Of a stretch of DNA of 33,349 bases, positions 1 through 18,400 are shown piece after piece. The translations under genes were made by a program, and so were the position numbers. Origin of the DNA: Zygnema cylindricum (Eukaryota; Streptophyta; Zygnematophyceae; Zygnematales; Zygnemataceae); the NCBI GenBank assembly GCA_037447655.1, contig JBBHKE010001591.1, forward strand, positions 1 through 33,349, written 5' to 3'. The notes beneath the pieces were generated by a model. That model made no database searches and was not told where the DNA came from. It saw only the letters and a program-made list of their open reading frames with translations. Numbering within the stretch: position 1 is the first letter of the stretch; the number at the start of each line of letters is the position of its first letter.

Positions 1-155
1 AATTAAATGATGACGTACTTCCATTTTGTACGGTACTAAAAAATTAACCCTAAATAGAGTAAAGAAAAAAATAGAATGAACTACGCTAATGGAGAATAAA
101 AAAAAAAAAGCGGGACGGAATTAGCGTACACAACGCTAATAACGATTGGCGGTGT
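1..155. mobile_element. Right part of a TA-flanked MITE-family element, cut by window edge
   Basis: From about base 9 to 155 this segment matches 21739-21890 nearly base for base, with a few substitutions and a length difference in a poly-A run. It ends in the terminal repeat CGATTGGCGGTGTA, the inverted form of TACACCGCCAATCG found at other elements in the window. It is therefore the right portion of a second copy of the 586-bp element at 21305-21890; the left portion lies outside the window. It has no coding capacity. The repeat match is seen directly; the transposon nature is inferred from the shared terminal inverted repeats. Confidence 0.8.
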
Positions 156-2355
156 AGTGAAATTGTGAAACATGGGGCCTGTCGATCGACAAGCATCGTA
201 CGGAGGCAAATCATGTCGATAAGCAGCACTGTCAAATGAGGAAGAAGATTTTGTTTATTTATTATCAAAAATCGCGATGGTGACACGCAGCACTTTAAAA
301 TACCCATAGGCGTAAAATTGAACCCTATCTATGAAATCTTTGTCAGAAAGGACAAAAGCGAAAATATTGAAGTGGCATGCGTAGGACGCGTCCAATGCTG
401 TACCGGATTTGAGCCACGTACACATCGACATTCGATCTAGGCGCCGTTTTCCGCCACGTGGATACCCGGTGTTCTATATCTGTTCGGTACGCCGAAATCT
501 CGCTGCGCCACTGACCGACCAGTGGTCAGCATTTATGTCAGAGCTCCGACAAAAAGTCCAAAACCGCGGGCGTCAGAGATTTTGTACTTTAGTTACGCGT
601 ATGTTTGTTGACCGTTAGGCCAGTTGACGATTTCTGTGTCCGCTTAAAAACTAAATGGAATTTTATAATAGGACAACGGCGGGGCTTTGGGAGTTGCAAA
701 AAATCTTGCAACTGTTCCAGTGGGTCTCGATTCTGAAGCGGAAGGTAAAGATAACGACCGTTTGCGAAACCTAAACTGAAAACCGGTAGCAAAGTCGGGT
801 ACATGAGACGGCCCAGGGACCAATATGTTCGTCGGATTCGTACCATACAACTTTCAGTACCGTATACCAGTACGGTCAAATATAAACAAATAAGCCACAT
901 ATTTGGAACTAATTGCCCCCCACCAGGGTGTCCAAAGTTTCGAGTGTCGCATAAGGTGGCAATCGGTTCGGTTCTGTTCGGTTTGATTCGCTTCGGTTTA
1001 GTGTGGTTCAGTTCGGCTCGTACCAGGTTCGTTTTTGGTGGAAACGAACTCCAAGAGTTGCTAACCTGATTTGGAAATCACGAACTCAACCAAACAGTTG
1101 AATCTCATCGAAGAAAAACGGCTAAAACTATTAAACTTTTATAATCCTACAAAATGTGAAACAACCTATTCAAAATGAAAATTATATGAAAGTTTTAGGT
1201 CAAACTTAGCGTACATTATACGCACATTAGTATGTTATCTTGTTGCATTTTTATTGAGCATTGGAGTAATATGATGCAAAATCATAGTCGTTAATATTGG
1301 TATTTTAGGCAACCCTAAAGCGATGATCAATATGCTGATGAACTTTGTTTACCAATTTGGAAAATATAGCACACGTATAAAACAACATGTATGAGTTTGT
1401 GTGACATGATCGAGTGGATTTTGATTACATATACGATACGATTTATTGATTGATATGATACATGTCCGATCTGACCTATTGACAATGTAGAAATTTGGAC
1501 GATTCGACAATATGATAGAACGTAGAGATGTAGAATACCTGCTCGGTTTTGTAAGTCAACCATCGCACTCTTTTTATCTAGTGTAGTTTTTTAAAGGAGA
1601 TTGGGAACACGTTGACAATCCACGAGTAAGATACGTATCAAAGAAAGATGGAAACGTGTTCACGATAAGAAATGATGGATATCGATTGAGTGTAAAGAAA
1701 CACTAGGATAAGAGGTAAATGGCTCGCTCGTTCCTTCCTTTGAGAGGAGCATTAGCAAAACTATTGATGATATGGTCCAAAGCAAGGAACCAAATATCAC
1801 TACTGAATTTGCAACAGAACCATCCATAACACCTCGTTTTGCGTAATCAAGCTCTTCAACGTAAATAACATTTTTTGCTGACACTCCAATAAGTCGAGCT
1901 AATTCGCCCACCCCTACTTGTGAGACAGATTTGATAAAGATAATGTCTAAAAAAATGCGATAGGTGCCATCAGGTTGAAAATAATAAATCCTGGTACACC
2001 CGCCGTTGAACAAAAAACTATGATGCTATTGTAGCTACAGGTCTTAGGAGGTGTAGTGTGCTTGTTTTATCTAGCCTTAGAAACTAAGACGTCCATAATT
2101 TTTGTTTTTTAGATTATCGTAACTTGTTATTATTGTTTGCTTTATCGTTTTGCGACAAAGTTTCCACTTCATTGTCGCGCTATGGGCATTTTTGAAATGA
2201 CATCACAGTAAAATGGATACAAACCGGCGTCACATCTTTTGCATTCAACGCTTTTTAAGGTTAAATACGGTTGTAGATCAATCTAGTTTAGGTGAGGAAG
2301 CGACAAAGCACTTTCGGTTTTGCCGGCTTGTATTTACAATGATGGTAAGTTCTCT
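156..2355. other. Intergenic DNA without a convincing gene
   Basis: AT-rich sequence with only short open frames that lack splice-consistent extensions or recognisable motifs. It contains a short degenerate TTCGGTT-type repeat near 965-1020 and a small palindrome CTGACC/GGTCAG near 510-528. The one frame that looks protein-like (minus strand, 1660-2013) is listed separately. I see no RNA gene. Confidence 0.5.
1660..2013 (-). CDS. Doubtful coding fragment, possible membrane protein
   Basis: This open minus-strand frame of about 117 codons has more protein-like composition than its neighbours. An acidic and basic middle part (GELARLIGVSAKNVIYVEE) is followed by a hydrophobic stretch with the motif VIFGSLLWTISSIVLLML, which could be one membrane helix. 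The frame opens without a clear ATG context: the first codon is TTG. No convincing acceptor or upstream exon was found. A second frame over 1940-2010 also reads hydrophobic, so a frameshifted relic is possible. I do not recognise the family. It may be a degenerate exon, a retrocopy fragment or chance. Confidence 0.2.
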   Translation of the reverse strand: MFNGGCTRIYYFQPDGTYRIFLDIIFIKSVSQVGVGELARLIGVSAKNVIYVEELDYAKRGVMDGSVANSVVIFGSLLWTISSIVLLMLLSKEGTSEPFTSYPSVSLHSIDIHHFLS

Positions 2356-2677
2356 ATTGAAATCATAGTTCAAAAGTAGGTGAAAGTAGGCCCATACAAT
2401 ATGCCTATTGTATGCAAAATATACAATATGACCTTAAGACCCATATTGTATTCGGACCTATTCGGACCAATTAAAACATTCGGACAAAAAATTGGTCCAA
2501 TTAAAATATTCGGACCAAAAATTTTTATTTACACTGTCAGATTCGGACGATCGGACGGTCGATGATCAAAGTATCGATCTAAGAAGATCACATGAAAATC
2601 CCATAACACAGCTTACGATAAAGGCGCCGACCAAAGGCCTACCATAAAAACGCCTACTTTTGAACTATGATTGAAAT
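2356..2677. mobile_element. hAT-like MITE with perfect 8-bp target-site duplication
   Basis: The element body is 2364-2669 (306 bp). It starts with CATAGTTCAAAAGTAGG and ends with the exact reverse complement, a perfect 17-bp terminal inverted repeat. Both ends are flanked by the direct repeat ATTGAAAT (2356-2363 and 2670-2677). An 8-bp duplication is the hallmark of hAT-superfamily transposition. The interior has no transposase frame and holds short repeats such as ATTCGGAC(C/A), so this is a non-autonomous element. Structure is seen directly; the hAT assignment rests on duplication length. Perfect TIRs and TSD suggest a fairly recent insertion. Confidence 0.85.
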
Positions 2678-4911
2678 ATACACTTTACCGTTATATCGAC
2701 ATTGGACAGATTGCCGTACAGATCAAAGCAGATTTTTGACTGCTAATGTGACTGTCATACGGTAAAAGTACATGCATGTGATTTATGATCTGCATGCTTG
2801 TACTATGCATCGTCTGCAATTACGGTGCACTAAAGGTCCCCGTACGGTAATGTCTACCGTAATTCGTGGTCGAATTGGTGACTTGTCAGCTGGCTCAACA
2901 TATGGCTTTTCTGAATGTTTTTGACTTTTCCGGTGCTTTCTAACCAATGGGGCTCTACGAAGCGGGCCCTGTGTCGGGCTACAGTGGATTAGTGAGTACC
3001 ATATGTACGGAAAATAAAATAGATACGCATTTCATCCGAAAAGTACGCGCAGAAAGCCCGGGAAGGTTGCGAAAGACAGCAAATAAAATTTGTATTTATT
3101 GGGTTGCAAAAGTACGGATCCTCTTTCGAAAATGCAGATATTCTCGTCCAATCATTGTGCAGAGAGCAGCGACTTTTATCACTTCCATTTTTTCGGGGAC
3201 AGCTTTTGTAGTGGGTTGCCCTGACAAAAATTGTCGCCCTATCTGTGTACGGCGATCACGCGACCGCTCAGATTGTCCGGTGTACGATTCTGTCGCGAAA
3301 CTAACAGTGTTAAACCATGATTTCGTTGCAGCTGTTCACTCGTACCGTACTGCGGGAGTATTTTCCGGAAACGACCGATAGAATCGTAATCTATGGCCAG
3401 CCGTCAGGGCATTTTAACGAATCCTCCCACCGACATGTCAAGCTGAACGTCGAATCGCAATCGCGATCGATCGGCCGTTGATCCTGTCGCTGTCCTTACA
3501 GGTCAGAAAATCTACGGCCGATGGAAGCGTTTGGCAGCCAGCGAAGCGCTGGCTCTTCTCCTGAAGCCAAGTGTTCACTCGTGCGTAACAAATAGGGTGC
3601 AGCAGCGTCGCCGTGTGTCAAAAAAGGACTGCTGGTACACTTTTGGGGGACGCATCGCCTCGTCCCCAACCCATCCCCAATCCAGTTGTGTTACAGTACA
3701 GTACTATTCGACGAAGCCAAGAAACTATCCCTCTTCTCCTATCTAAACCGCGCCCTCTTCTTGTACGGACAGCACAAACCTAATTGACATCACAATTTGC
3801 TGCATCTCGTTTCAACATCATTGTTAATCACACATAATTCCAGCCTATTTCTGATTCGACGCCAGCATATGCTCTGAAGAGTTAATCCTCGCCGATTATG
3901 TTTCAATGTTGAACTTTCAAAATATCCGTACATGCTTACCTGTACTAAACCACCGTCAATATTGAATCTACACCGTCAATATTGAATCTACAGCGTTTAC
4001 ATTCAGGTGTGTACGTAGTGAATATTTTTAAAAATTTGAAATTCTCTACAAATTTGAAGTCATTTTGAACATCACTTCCTAGATATGTTCGGACGACCGA
4101 CACTCTCTGGAAAACCATACGGAGAATCGAACGATTTTGCAAAACGCCTTAATTACTGCACCGACAATTTTGAAGTGGTCGAACTTTTACGATTCCTGCA
4201 ATTTTTCAATTCAAATTTTCTTGCAATAGCTTATGGAGATTGTACTCGAAACTTTGGGTCCGAAAGTATAAAAGTTACAGCGAACTTTTTTTTTTTCTGA
4301 AAATCGAGAAAGTTAAAATGCACATTTAACTTTTTCCTTTCTCAGAGTAATACATCTCTCTGTTTTTTCCATTTCTCCTCCGGAATTAGTTTTGTTTTCA
4401 TGTTTATTTTTTCCTCCTTTAGGTGAAAAGATTAGTTAATATTTTGGAAAACTGCAGCATTTCAAAAAAGCTCTTTCAAGGTTTTCAAAAAATGATGAAA
4501 AGGATATGAAATCGCCAAAATTTTCCATTTTTTTTTCACAATACAGGTTCACAATGCAATAAGTTTAAACAAAAGGAGTGATAAGTGATTTTCGAAGGGA
4601 GCCGTACCGTAATTTCCTTTTCCTAATCGAATATTTTATTAAATGTCTTTTGTTATCTATACTTTTTTTGTATAGACAAAAAAAAAAGATTCCGTATATC
4701 GTGTGGAAAAACCATATTTGCAGAAATTAACCGAACGGATCAAATTCAAGACCTCCAAAATAGCTTTTGAAACAAACAAAAAAACAAAAAAACAAAAAAA
4801 AAGCATAGCTGGAAAATCCTGGAGTAGAGATTCTTCTCTTTCGTTTCTTCTTTCTTTCTTCTTTCTTTCTTCTTTTTCCCTAATCCACCCTAAGCTATTT
4901 TTACTTCCTGG
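2678..4911. other. Upstream intergenic region of the kinase gene
   Basis: No gene recognised. A frame at 2947-3381 (+) is open for 144 codons but its composition looks random. An imperfect hairpin lies at about 2767-2806 (arms AAGTACATGCATG and GCATGCTTGTACT). From about 3900 the DNA turns AT-rich with poly-T runs and should contain the kinase promoter, but no TATA box can be fixed with confidence. Confidence 0.4.
3951..3990. repeat. Exact 20-bp direct duplication
   Basis: CACCGTCAATATTGAATCTA occurs twice in perfect tandem at 3951-3970 and 3971-3990. It lies in intergenic DNA about 1 kb upstream of the kinase start. No function is evident. Confidence 0.9.
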
Positions 4912-4929
4912 TTTGTTCTCTTATTGCGA

Positions 4930-4967
4930 CTCTCTCCCTCTCCCTCTCCTTCTCCTTCTCCCTGCTC
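4930..4967 (+). promoter_or_regulatory. CT-rich tract just upstream of the kinase start codon
   Basis: A run of CTCTCCCTCTCC-type sequence lies 25-60 bases before the ATG at 4991. Pyrimidine patches in the core promoter or 5' leader are common in plant genes, so this is probably in the 5' UTR. The role is inferred from position only. Confidence 0.45.
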
Positions 4968-4990
4968 CGAGTTTCTCATGCTCCAGCAAT

Positions 4991-10514
<5,524 letters not shown>

Positions 10515-10541
10515 ATGATTTTAGTTTCAAATGGGTTAGAA

Positions 10542-10547
10542 AATAAA
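10542..10547 (+). terminator. Candidate polyadenylation signal of the kinase gene
   Basis: AATAAA lies 28 bases after the stop codon and is followed by T/G-rich sequence (TTTTTTTGCGGCG, GTTTTTCC). Plant near-upstream elements are loose, so the assignment is tentative. Confidence 0.4.
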
Positions 10548-10889
10548 ATCATTGAAGCTCTTTTTTTGCGGCGAGGTTTTTCCTCCTGTTTTTTGCATTA
10601 GATAAGTAACATAGTTTTGGTTTTTGATGGGTTTGTTCACTTTTTTGTAAAGAGTTGGAGGCTCTCAAAGGAGATCCTTTTACTTTTAGTATGAGTTTGT
10701 ATAGGGAATTGTCTAGAAATCTGTATGATATTATTAGACTTTGTAACTAATGGTTGTTAAAAAATGACTCAGTGACCGTAGTTCTCCATCAAAAGTTGTT
10801 GATGGATTCCTAGAAAAAGATAAAAATATAGTTTTCAAAAACTTCGGTGATGTCAATAATTCCGAAATTTCAATGCACATAATGATGAC

Positions 10890-11190
10890 AAAACAAAATC
10901 AGGATGATGATAATTATGATGAGGGTGATGTCAATCTGCATGTCTGATGATATGTAAGTTTCGTAAAAGATGGCAATGGTGATTATGTGCAATTGGATGA
11001 TGGTGTGCACGGAGATGACGATGAAGATTATATGCAAATTTGATATTGGTGTGTTCGTTTCTTAAGAGACGACGAGATGACAATGATGACGCTGTGCAAA
11101 TTTCTTACAAGATGATGCGCATTTTCTAAGGAATGATGATGATTGTGATGTGTAGATCTATTCCTGATGATGTGCAAGAAGGATGACAAA
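10890..11190. repeat. Degenerate GAT-rich repeat region
   Basis: Repeated GATGATG, GATGACGATGA and TGTGCAAATTT or TGTGCA motifs recur irregularly, for example around 11033, 11095 and 11172. This suggests an old, strongly diverged minisatellite. It has no long open frame on the sense strand. Confidence 0.5.
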
Positions 11191-11865
11191 GTGAAAGTTT
11201 TCCCCATCATCTCATGTTCCAATGATTTTGCCAAATTCCTGATGTTAGAAATGATTGAACACTTCCTGTTTTAAAGTACAATATTGGCCCAAACCAACGA
11301 TGTTTTTGATTAACGACATTAGTCTACACAGAATGAAACCGGGACAAACCAAAAGATAAACCACACACCAAAACCAAATCTATACGTCAATAGGTTCATT
11401 GCGTTTGGAGTAAAACACACCCGAAGGTATTTTCTGTCTCTTTCCATTTTAGTTTTTCAATGAAATTCAGTGATTGAAAGAACAAGTATTTAAGTACTGT
11501 GATTGAAAATCAGAGGACGTCGCAGGAAATTAATTGCATTAGGGTCCCCAAAAACATTATCTATAACAACAATGACAACGCTTCAGATAGCCGTCAGCAC
11601 ACTTCATCTAAACGAAGACAAGAAAAAGTTAAAAAGCATTAGTTATTTGCTAACAAAGAGTTGAATTAAGTCAATTTGTATTTCATTTTAACAGTCTGTC
11701 GCATCAAAGATAACTATCTATAGAAACTAGAATACTGCAGTTATATGTGACCTCACCTATGCTCAAAAACCAGTCCCCCTTCAATACCAAAAACACAACC
11801 AGTGCATAAATTAAAATAAGTCACCACTTCTTGGAATGGCTTTCGTGGCACTGAAGGTAAACCTG

Positions 11866-11935
11866 AACCATAAAGGAGCCAATGGGAACCAATAGGAAAC
11901 AATAGGAATCAAGAGGAACCAATAGAAACCGATGA
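11866..11935. repeat. 10-bp tandem repeat (GAACCAATAG)n
   Basis: Seven consecutive 10-base units vary around GAACCAATAG (GAGCCAATGG, GAAACAATAG, GAATCAAGAG and others). Located in the convergent intergenic region. Confidence 0.85.
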
Positions 11936-12472
11936 GCTTCCTAGAAATGGTCAACGAGTAATTTTAACACAAAATCTCAAATCGAATGACACCCATGGGC
12001 ACGTTTCAAGGTTAATAAATCTATGGAAACAAAGGAGTTAGAAAATTACAATCGTCTCCCTTGAGAGTTTTACATATATTTTCGATTCCCGAGTCGGTCA
12101 AATTCGAAAAAGTCGACTCCAGACAAACAACCAAAACGACATCCGAAAACTCACGCTGTTAACTAAAATTTGCCAACCATCGAAACGTCTCACTAACTGA
12201 CTACAGAACTGGAAGCCTTTCCATGTACACTCAGTGTCCTAACAAATACAATGATGGTACAAACACTCTTGCTTTTGTTTGCATGAAGACACAAAAATGA
12301 AAAAAAAAATGAAACATTCCTCCTCCATTTTGTCCTCTCTCATCGTCTCAGATCTCTACGAGATCGGAACAACAGCCTCTATTTCACTACGTGGATAATT
12401 CTGGTAATGTTTGTCAACAAACTGGAGTCAAGTATCTCCCATATGTTGTTGAGTTTTAGCTCTCCTATTGGT

Positions 12473-15400
12473 TTACAATGAGCTTGAGAGACGCTCTCGG
12501 AAGTCCTCTGCCATCTTTGGTAACCCATCCCGAAGAGAAATCTGACACATAACAATAAAACAAAACGAGGATTTAAGGATTTTCACATTTATTTAACGGC
12601 TTTCTAAAGTATCTTAAGAGTTTTTTCAGGGTTTTTAAGGCTTTTTTACGGGATATCCTCTGTACCATTATCTCCATACACTATTCAAACGTTTTTATCT
12701 AGAGATAGTTAAAGAACAATTGGGCAATTGGTTTTGGCAAGAACCAACAAGAACCCGAAATTAGTGTGAGAACTTTTTAATTCATAACCAACATAATAAC
12801 ATAAAAAAGTGTCGACATAAACTGTGCTCTTGGAGGAGAATACGCTATTTAAAAAAAAAAAAAAAACTGTGTCATGGATGAAAAAAACATGTGGTATTGG
12901 AGAAATATAAACAAGGTATTGGAGAAATAAAAACGAGGTATTGGAGAAATAAAAACGAGGTATTGAAGAAATATCTTACTTTGGGTTCCCATCCCAAAAT
13001 TTCCTTTGCCTTCGTAATGTCGGGCTTTCGCTGTTTGGGATCATCCGGAGTGTTATCGACCATCTTCCACGAGGCTTTAGGCTCGATAAGCTGTTTCAGA
13101 TATGGAGAACAAACAGAAACAGCAAAAAGAAAGAGTCAAAAAGAAAACCAACCACTCCAACCTCCTCTCTCCCTCTCTCTAACAACCTCTCGAGTACTTA
13201 AGAACCGACATAAAAGAAAAAAAATCCTCGATTTGTAGTCACACAAATTTGTAGATTTGAAAATGGCAAATGGTGTTCTCTTCCTTAAAAACGAATTCCC
13301 GAGGTTTTAAAATAAAAATAAAAAATGAGACTTAAGATTGTTGAAAAAGAAAAAGAAAAAAAGCAATTGGGGTTCGATTCAGACGTACATCTCTAACCGC
13401 CTCCGCTAACTCCAGCATGGTGAACTCACCTGAACCCAAAACCATTAACCCTCCATCAGTAAAAAATGTATTTTTTGGGGTATGCATTCCCTAAGAAAGA
13501 GAGAGAGAAAAAATGACATAAAGCCAAACCAAAACGAACCTTTGGGCGGGGAGAGGGACGAGGGAAAAGGGGAGAGGGGAGAGGGAGAGAGAGAGGGGGA
13601 GAGAGAGAGGGGGGGAGGGGGAGGGGGAGGGAGAGGGAGGGAGGGCAGAGAGAGGGAGAGGGAGGGAGGAGGGAGGGGAGAGGGAGAGGGAGGGAGTGAG
13701 AGGGAGAGGGAGAGGGAGGGGGGAGGGAGAGAGAGGGAGGGAGGGAGAGAGAGCATCTACGACTAATTTTTCGCAAGGTGATGCTTTACCTATAATGGCA
13801 TCTTAACAGGAAGAAAGATAAAAAGAAAAACAAATGTATTTTCTCAAGAAATCTACAATCAAAAGGTGGAGACTCACCGGGATTGCCAAGATTGATGGGT
13901 CCAGTATCAGAACCTTCCATCAGACGGATGAGGCCGTCGACCTGAAAAAGAGAGAGGGGAGAGAGGGATGAGAGGTGAACACGGAGATAGAAGAGAGAGG
14001 GATAAGGAGAGGTGGGAGAGATGCTGGGAGAGGAAAGATGGAAAATCCTCCATCTGAAAACAAAAAGATCATTGATGGAAATTAAAAGAGCTTATCAATG
14101 AACGCAAAAGCACCTTCCAAAAAAAAATGCATGTGACGACCTGACTTTTACCAGAAAAAAATAACTCGTGAAGGATAATTAGCAATTTTCAATTAAGACA
14201 AGCAATGTGAATGTTCTTTTTGCGATGATTTTTTTTTTTTTAATGTATTTGATATAAGATATTGTCTAGGACTCTTTAGTGAATCAAAATTTGACGAATT
14301 GAGAGTTCCCTCACCAAGTCGGAGACATAGCAGAAACTTCGAGTCTGAGTTCCAGGGGCTTGAACCGTTAGTTCCTCTCCTCTGTAAGCCAGAAAGCACA
14401 TTAAAAAGTTATTCAAAACTGATAAAATCCCCACAAACAAAGAATGTCCTCCAGACATTGTCCACATAACAACACCTCTTAATGTCAGGAATAGTTTTTT
14501 TGCCCAATAACCCATTAACATAAACACATAGACTATCAGATTAAGTTTGAAAGACTGTCCAATATTCAAACATACAAATTAAAAGAGCGAAATTCATCGA
14601 TTCCTCAAAATGACTGCACCCTTCCTCCCCTTCCTTCTCCCCTCTTCCTCCCCGTCCTCCTTCCCTCTTTCTCTCCTCCTTTTTCCTCATTCTCTATACT
14701 CACCTAATAGCTTGCGCAATGAAATTACTGACCACTCGCCCATCATCGATGTTCATTCTGGGTCCATAAGTGTTAAAAATACGAGCCACTCGAATTTCTG
14801 TAAAATAAAACAACATATCACCACTGTCAACCCCAAACAAACCCTCTCAAGGAAACTATACCAGTTTCCACCCAAGAAACCCACATAGGATTAAATTGTA
14901 CAATGTACTGTAACATTACAGGCCCTCAAAAAATCTGCTCGCTGAAAAATCACAAAGATCAATGAACAAAACATAAACCACAACATTTTCTGAACCAAGT
15001 TGCTGGCCAGAAGGAATTTATACAATACATCATTTTGCCATTCAGTAAACCGAGTCAAGTTAGTCCTTTTTTGAGGTGACTTGCTTAAACTTGTTTAGTT
15101 TAAAGTCTTGATGTAAAATGTACCTCATTTAGGAGTACTACACTGCCCATCGGTATTAGTGAAAAGCAATTATAAGTACTGAAGCAAATAAAGTATCAAC
15201 AAAACTAATTTAAGGCAGAGTGGCTAGGCTGATTAAGGCCACTGCCTCTAATATTGCTTATAACAGTGTTACGATTTTAGACCATAAAGTTGCAGCCGTA
15301 TTTGTCTTATAAACATTAAGAGAGATGGGTACTGTAACTTACTATCTCTAGAATGGTTACAAAAATTGCAAACTTGCTTACATAACCAACACCAAAAGCG

Positions 15401-18400
15401 GTTACCATAGGGTACGATACTTATTGGATTATGTATGGTTTTTAAAGATTAAGTAAATGTTTCCATATCCAGCAATTAACTCATAGAGGTTCATCCAGTG
15501 TTACTGTGTGAGTGTACTTGTAAGTGTCACGACACGAATTACTGAAACATCCACAACCATGTCACAGGGAAATTACACTATCAAAATTTACCATCATAAT
15601 GTGGGAACTGTACATTTTTATAAATATACCAGATACATTGCACGAAGTGTGTACTCACGCTTTACCCACCAAATAAGGCTAGCTTTCAATAGTGTTATTC
15701 CCTGCCAGTGAATAGTAAAAGAAAATGACCAGGGTCTATTCATACCTAAACCATGCTGTCGGTGATAATCAAACATCAAAGTTTCTGCAACTCGCTTTCC
15801 CTCATCATAACAGCTCCGCACTCCTGCAAGTAAAAAAAAAGAAAAAAACATTAGGAAAAAGACATTCTCTAAACATTACTTAGATGCATATAAGAGTCAG
15901 AAAAATAAAATAAGACATGGCCTTGGGAGACCAAACACAAAACTTGTTAAAACTGTGTAATTATTTAATGTTAGCTATTCCCAAACAGAAATTGTTAATC
16001 ATAGTCTTTATTAATCTTCATGCGTCCTTGTCGCTTCTCCATACACTTCAAAATAATAATGTACATTGGAAATGCAGCTGTTTAACCCTGTAAGTTTATA
16101 AAATTGTCTATCAGCATCAACAAGTGATCTTCAAGTGAACTGACTAAATGCAAAAAATCTTGATAACAATCGGAGATAGGCAGTAAGGCCAACGTCCAGT
16201 GCCTTCTGTTGCCGTATTTTATGGTATTAGCAATATGATTGAAAATTATTTCTACGTTTTCAGAAAGGTGAGGAGAGATAGACAGAAAGCCTTTCTACTA
16301 AATAATAGGAAGGAAGACATAAGGGAAGAGGGCTTCACCAACTTCATAAGGAGAAGTTCGAAACAATTTAATTTTTGGAAAAGCAACACAAGTTCCTCGA
16401 ATAAATAGTGTGAAGTGAGTGACACAAAATTGGTATTTGACAGCACTTCACTATACACTGTAAACTGTGCATACATCTCTTGATCAATACATAGATTGCC
16501 ATTTAGCATTGCTGCTTTGTAACCACTAAACATTGTTCTTCTCTTGAACACTTGTTTGGATTTTCATTCTTCATCGACCAATCGAAAGGAAGACTTCTAC
16601 CTTTCAATGGCGATATTCTGAAGAAAAAACTAGAAGTGGGGACAAAGAAAGTGTTTTTGAGATAAAATACTCTATTAGCGATAAACCATGTAAATATTAG
16701 GAGAGTTCAATACCAGCTGTCGAAACATACCTATTGGGTTAACATTGCCCCAATAATCCTCTGTCTGAGGATGTACCAGGGGATCGCCATAGACTTCCGA
16801 TGTCGATGTCAGGAGTATCCTGAAACCATCCATTCAGTAAGTCTCAAGTAAGTAAAGCCAAATGGAAAAACCAATTTAAGAGCAATGAAATATACTACAG
16901 CAAGCAAACGTTGGACAAGTACACCTTTCATCCCAATTAGAGGAAGTAAAATATTAGCGTAAGAGTGGTGTAGCACTAACAGCTTTAAATTATGTTTTGG
17001 AAAATGGCTCATTTTAGGCAATTTAATAGTGATACTAACACCAATTACTAAGTTAGAGTGAAAAAACATGCACTCGAATTAAAGTTATTAACTCTAATAT
17101 CGACGGGCAGTGACGACTACAACTTCTGCAAGAGATATCCCCAGTATCTATAACAAACATTCAAGAAATTAGAGATAGTAAGTCTTGTACACCACAATTC
17201 TGATTATTTGGCAAGCAAGTTTTTCTAAAAATTTGAAAATTACCTTGCTCCCACACGTTTGGCCAGACCTAACATGTTCAGCGTTCCCATTACATTGGTT
17301 TTGATTGTCTGCAAATACAAAAAAAAAAAAAACATTAGAGATTCCAAAAATTGCCTGTTCATATGTTGTTATAAAAAAAAATTGGTTCTAAAAAGTCTCA
17401 TGCCGAAGTCTAATTGCTTGCTAGGACTGTTTTTTAAAAGACTCGAACAAAACTGAACAATGCACATTGTCTAAGATAATTCAGAAGTAAATAGCATTTG
17501 TAATTTCTGACTAAAATTACAAACACAAACAAACACACATGTTTGAGATGAAAAGAGGGTTAGTTCAACTATTTTGTTTTTTTTATTATTATTTGAAACC
17601 CGTAAGCGTAAAACACACAAGACATGCTTGTGGAGAAAAATTGTAGAAAATAATTGTCAGAAAATTGCACCAGCCACATACCTTCACGGGATTATGCTTG
17701 TAAAAAATGGGAGAAGCTGGACAGGCCAAGTGATAGATTTGGTCGACTTCCACCAATAGAGGTTCAGTGACATCTACACAAGTCCCAGTTCATTGGCTTA
17801 TTAACATGTACAAACAATAGAAAAATAACAATACAATCAAAATAAAAACTTCAATAACAACAGAAAAATGACAAGAGAACCATAATTATTAGCTTTATTG
17901 ACATGTAGGAATTTAATATTCCTAATTCTGACGAATTTTTACCTCCCCTGTCGATTAGCACACCAATAGGAACTCCATATCTCCGGCTATTTGACCATAC
18001 ACGAAAGTCAAAATTCTAGTGATATTACAAGAAACTGCTCAAGAAGTCCACACATTTGCTACTTGAATTGGAAAAGACCAAAAACAAATGGATAAACTGA
18101 ACAGTACTTCAAAAACAATACTCCCCTTGAGGAATCTAGAAAGAAAGCATCGAATGCAAGGAGATAATTGACCAACAATTTTGACCTCGCAGAGATGAGA
18201 AAAAAAATGGTAATCTTCTTTTTGACAATTCTCCTTCTATAAAATTGAGGAAGAAACTTAGGATTGTGCTCAGAAGTTGAAAGAGATAAGAAAAAACGTG
18301 GTACTTTTATTTTTGACAGTTGTCCTTCTATAAAATTAGGAAGAAAGTTGACATTATCCTCAGAAGTTTACAGAGATGAAATTTTTTCATATTTTTCACA

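Larger units (their letters stand above)
10515..12472. other. Tail-to-tail intergenic region between kinase and UXS genes
   Basis: It holds the 3' ends of two convergent transcripts. No further gene was recognised. The notable content is a degenerate GATGATG-rich stretch (10890-11190) and a 10-bp tandem repeat (11866-11935), listed separately. Confidence 0.55.

Noticed and set aside
2947-3381. 144-codon plus-strand frame
   Set aside because: Composition is random-looking (many Arg, Cys, Ser), with no motif and no splice-consistent neighbours.
4703-4990. Earlier in-frame ATG extending the kinase by 96 residues
   Set aside because: The extension is Lys/Asn-rich then translated CT repeat with no domain. 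The ATG at 4991 gives a normal short N-terminus before the membrane segment. Not formally excluded.
13445-13776. Open frames rich in Pro/Ser/Leu on the minus strand and Gly/Arg/Glu on the plus strand
   Set aside because: They are translations of a (GAGAGGG)n tract inside UXS intron 10. Similar frames at 6173-6651, 8863-9254, 14610-14888 and 31409-31645 were rejected for the same reason.
15137-15500. Full MITE starting at the 15137 terminus
   Set aside because: Candidate right ends (AACAGTGTTACG near 15270, CCAGTGTTACTG near 15497) do not pair well with the left end, so only the terminus is reported.
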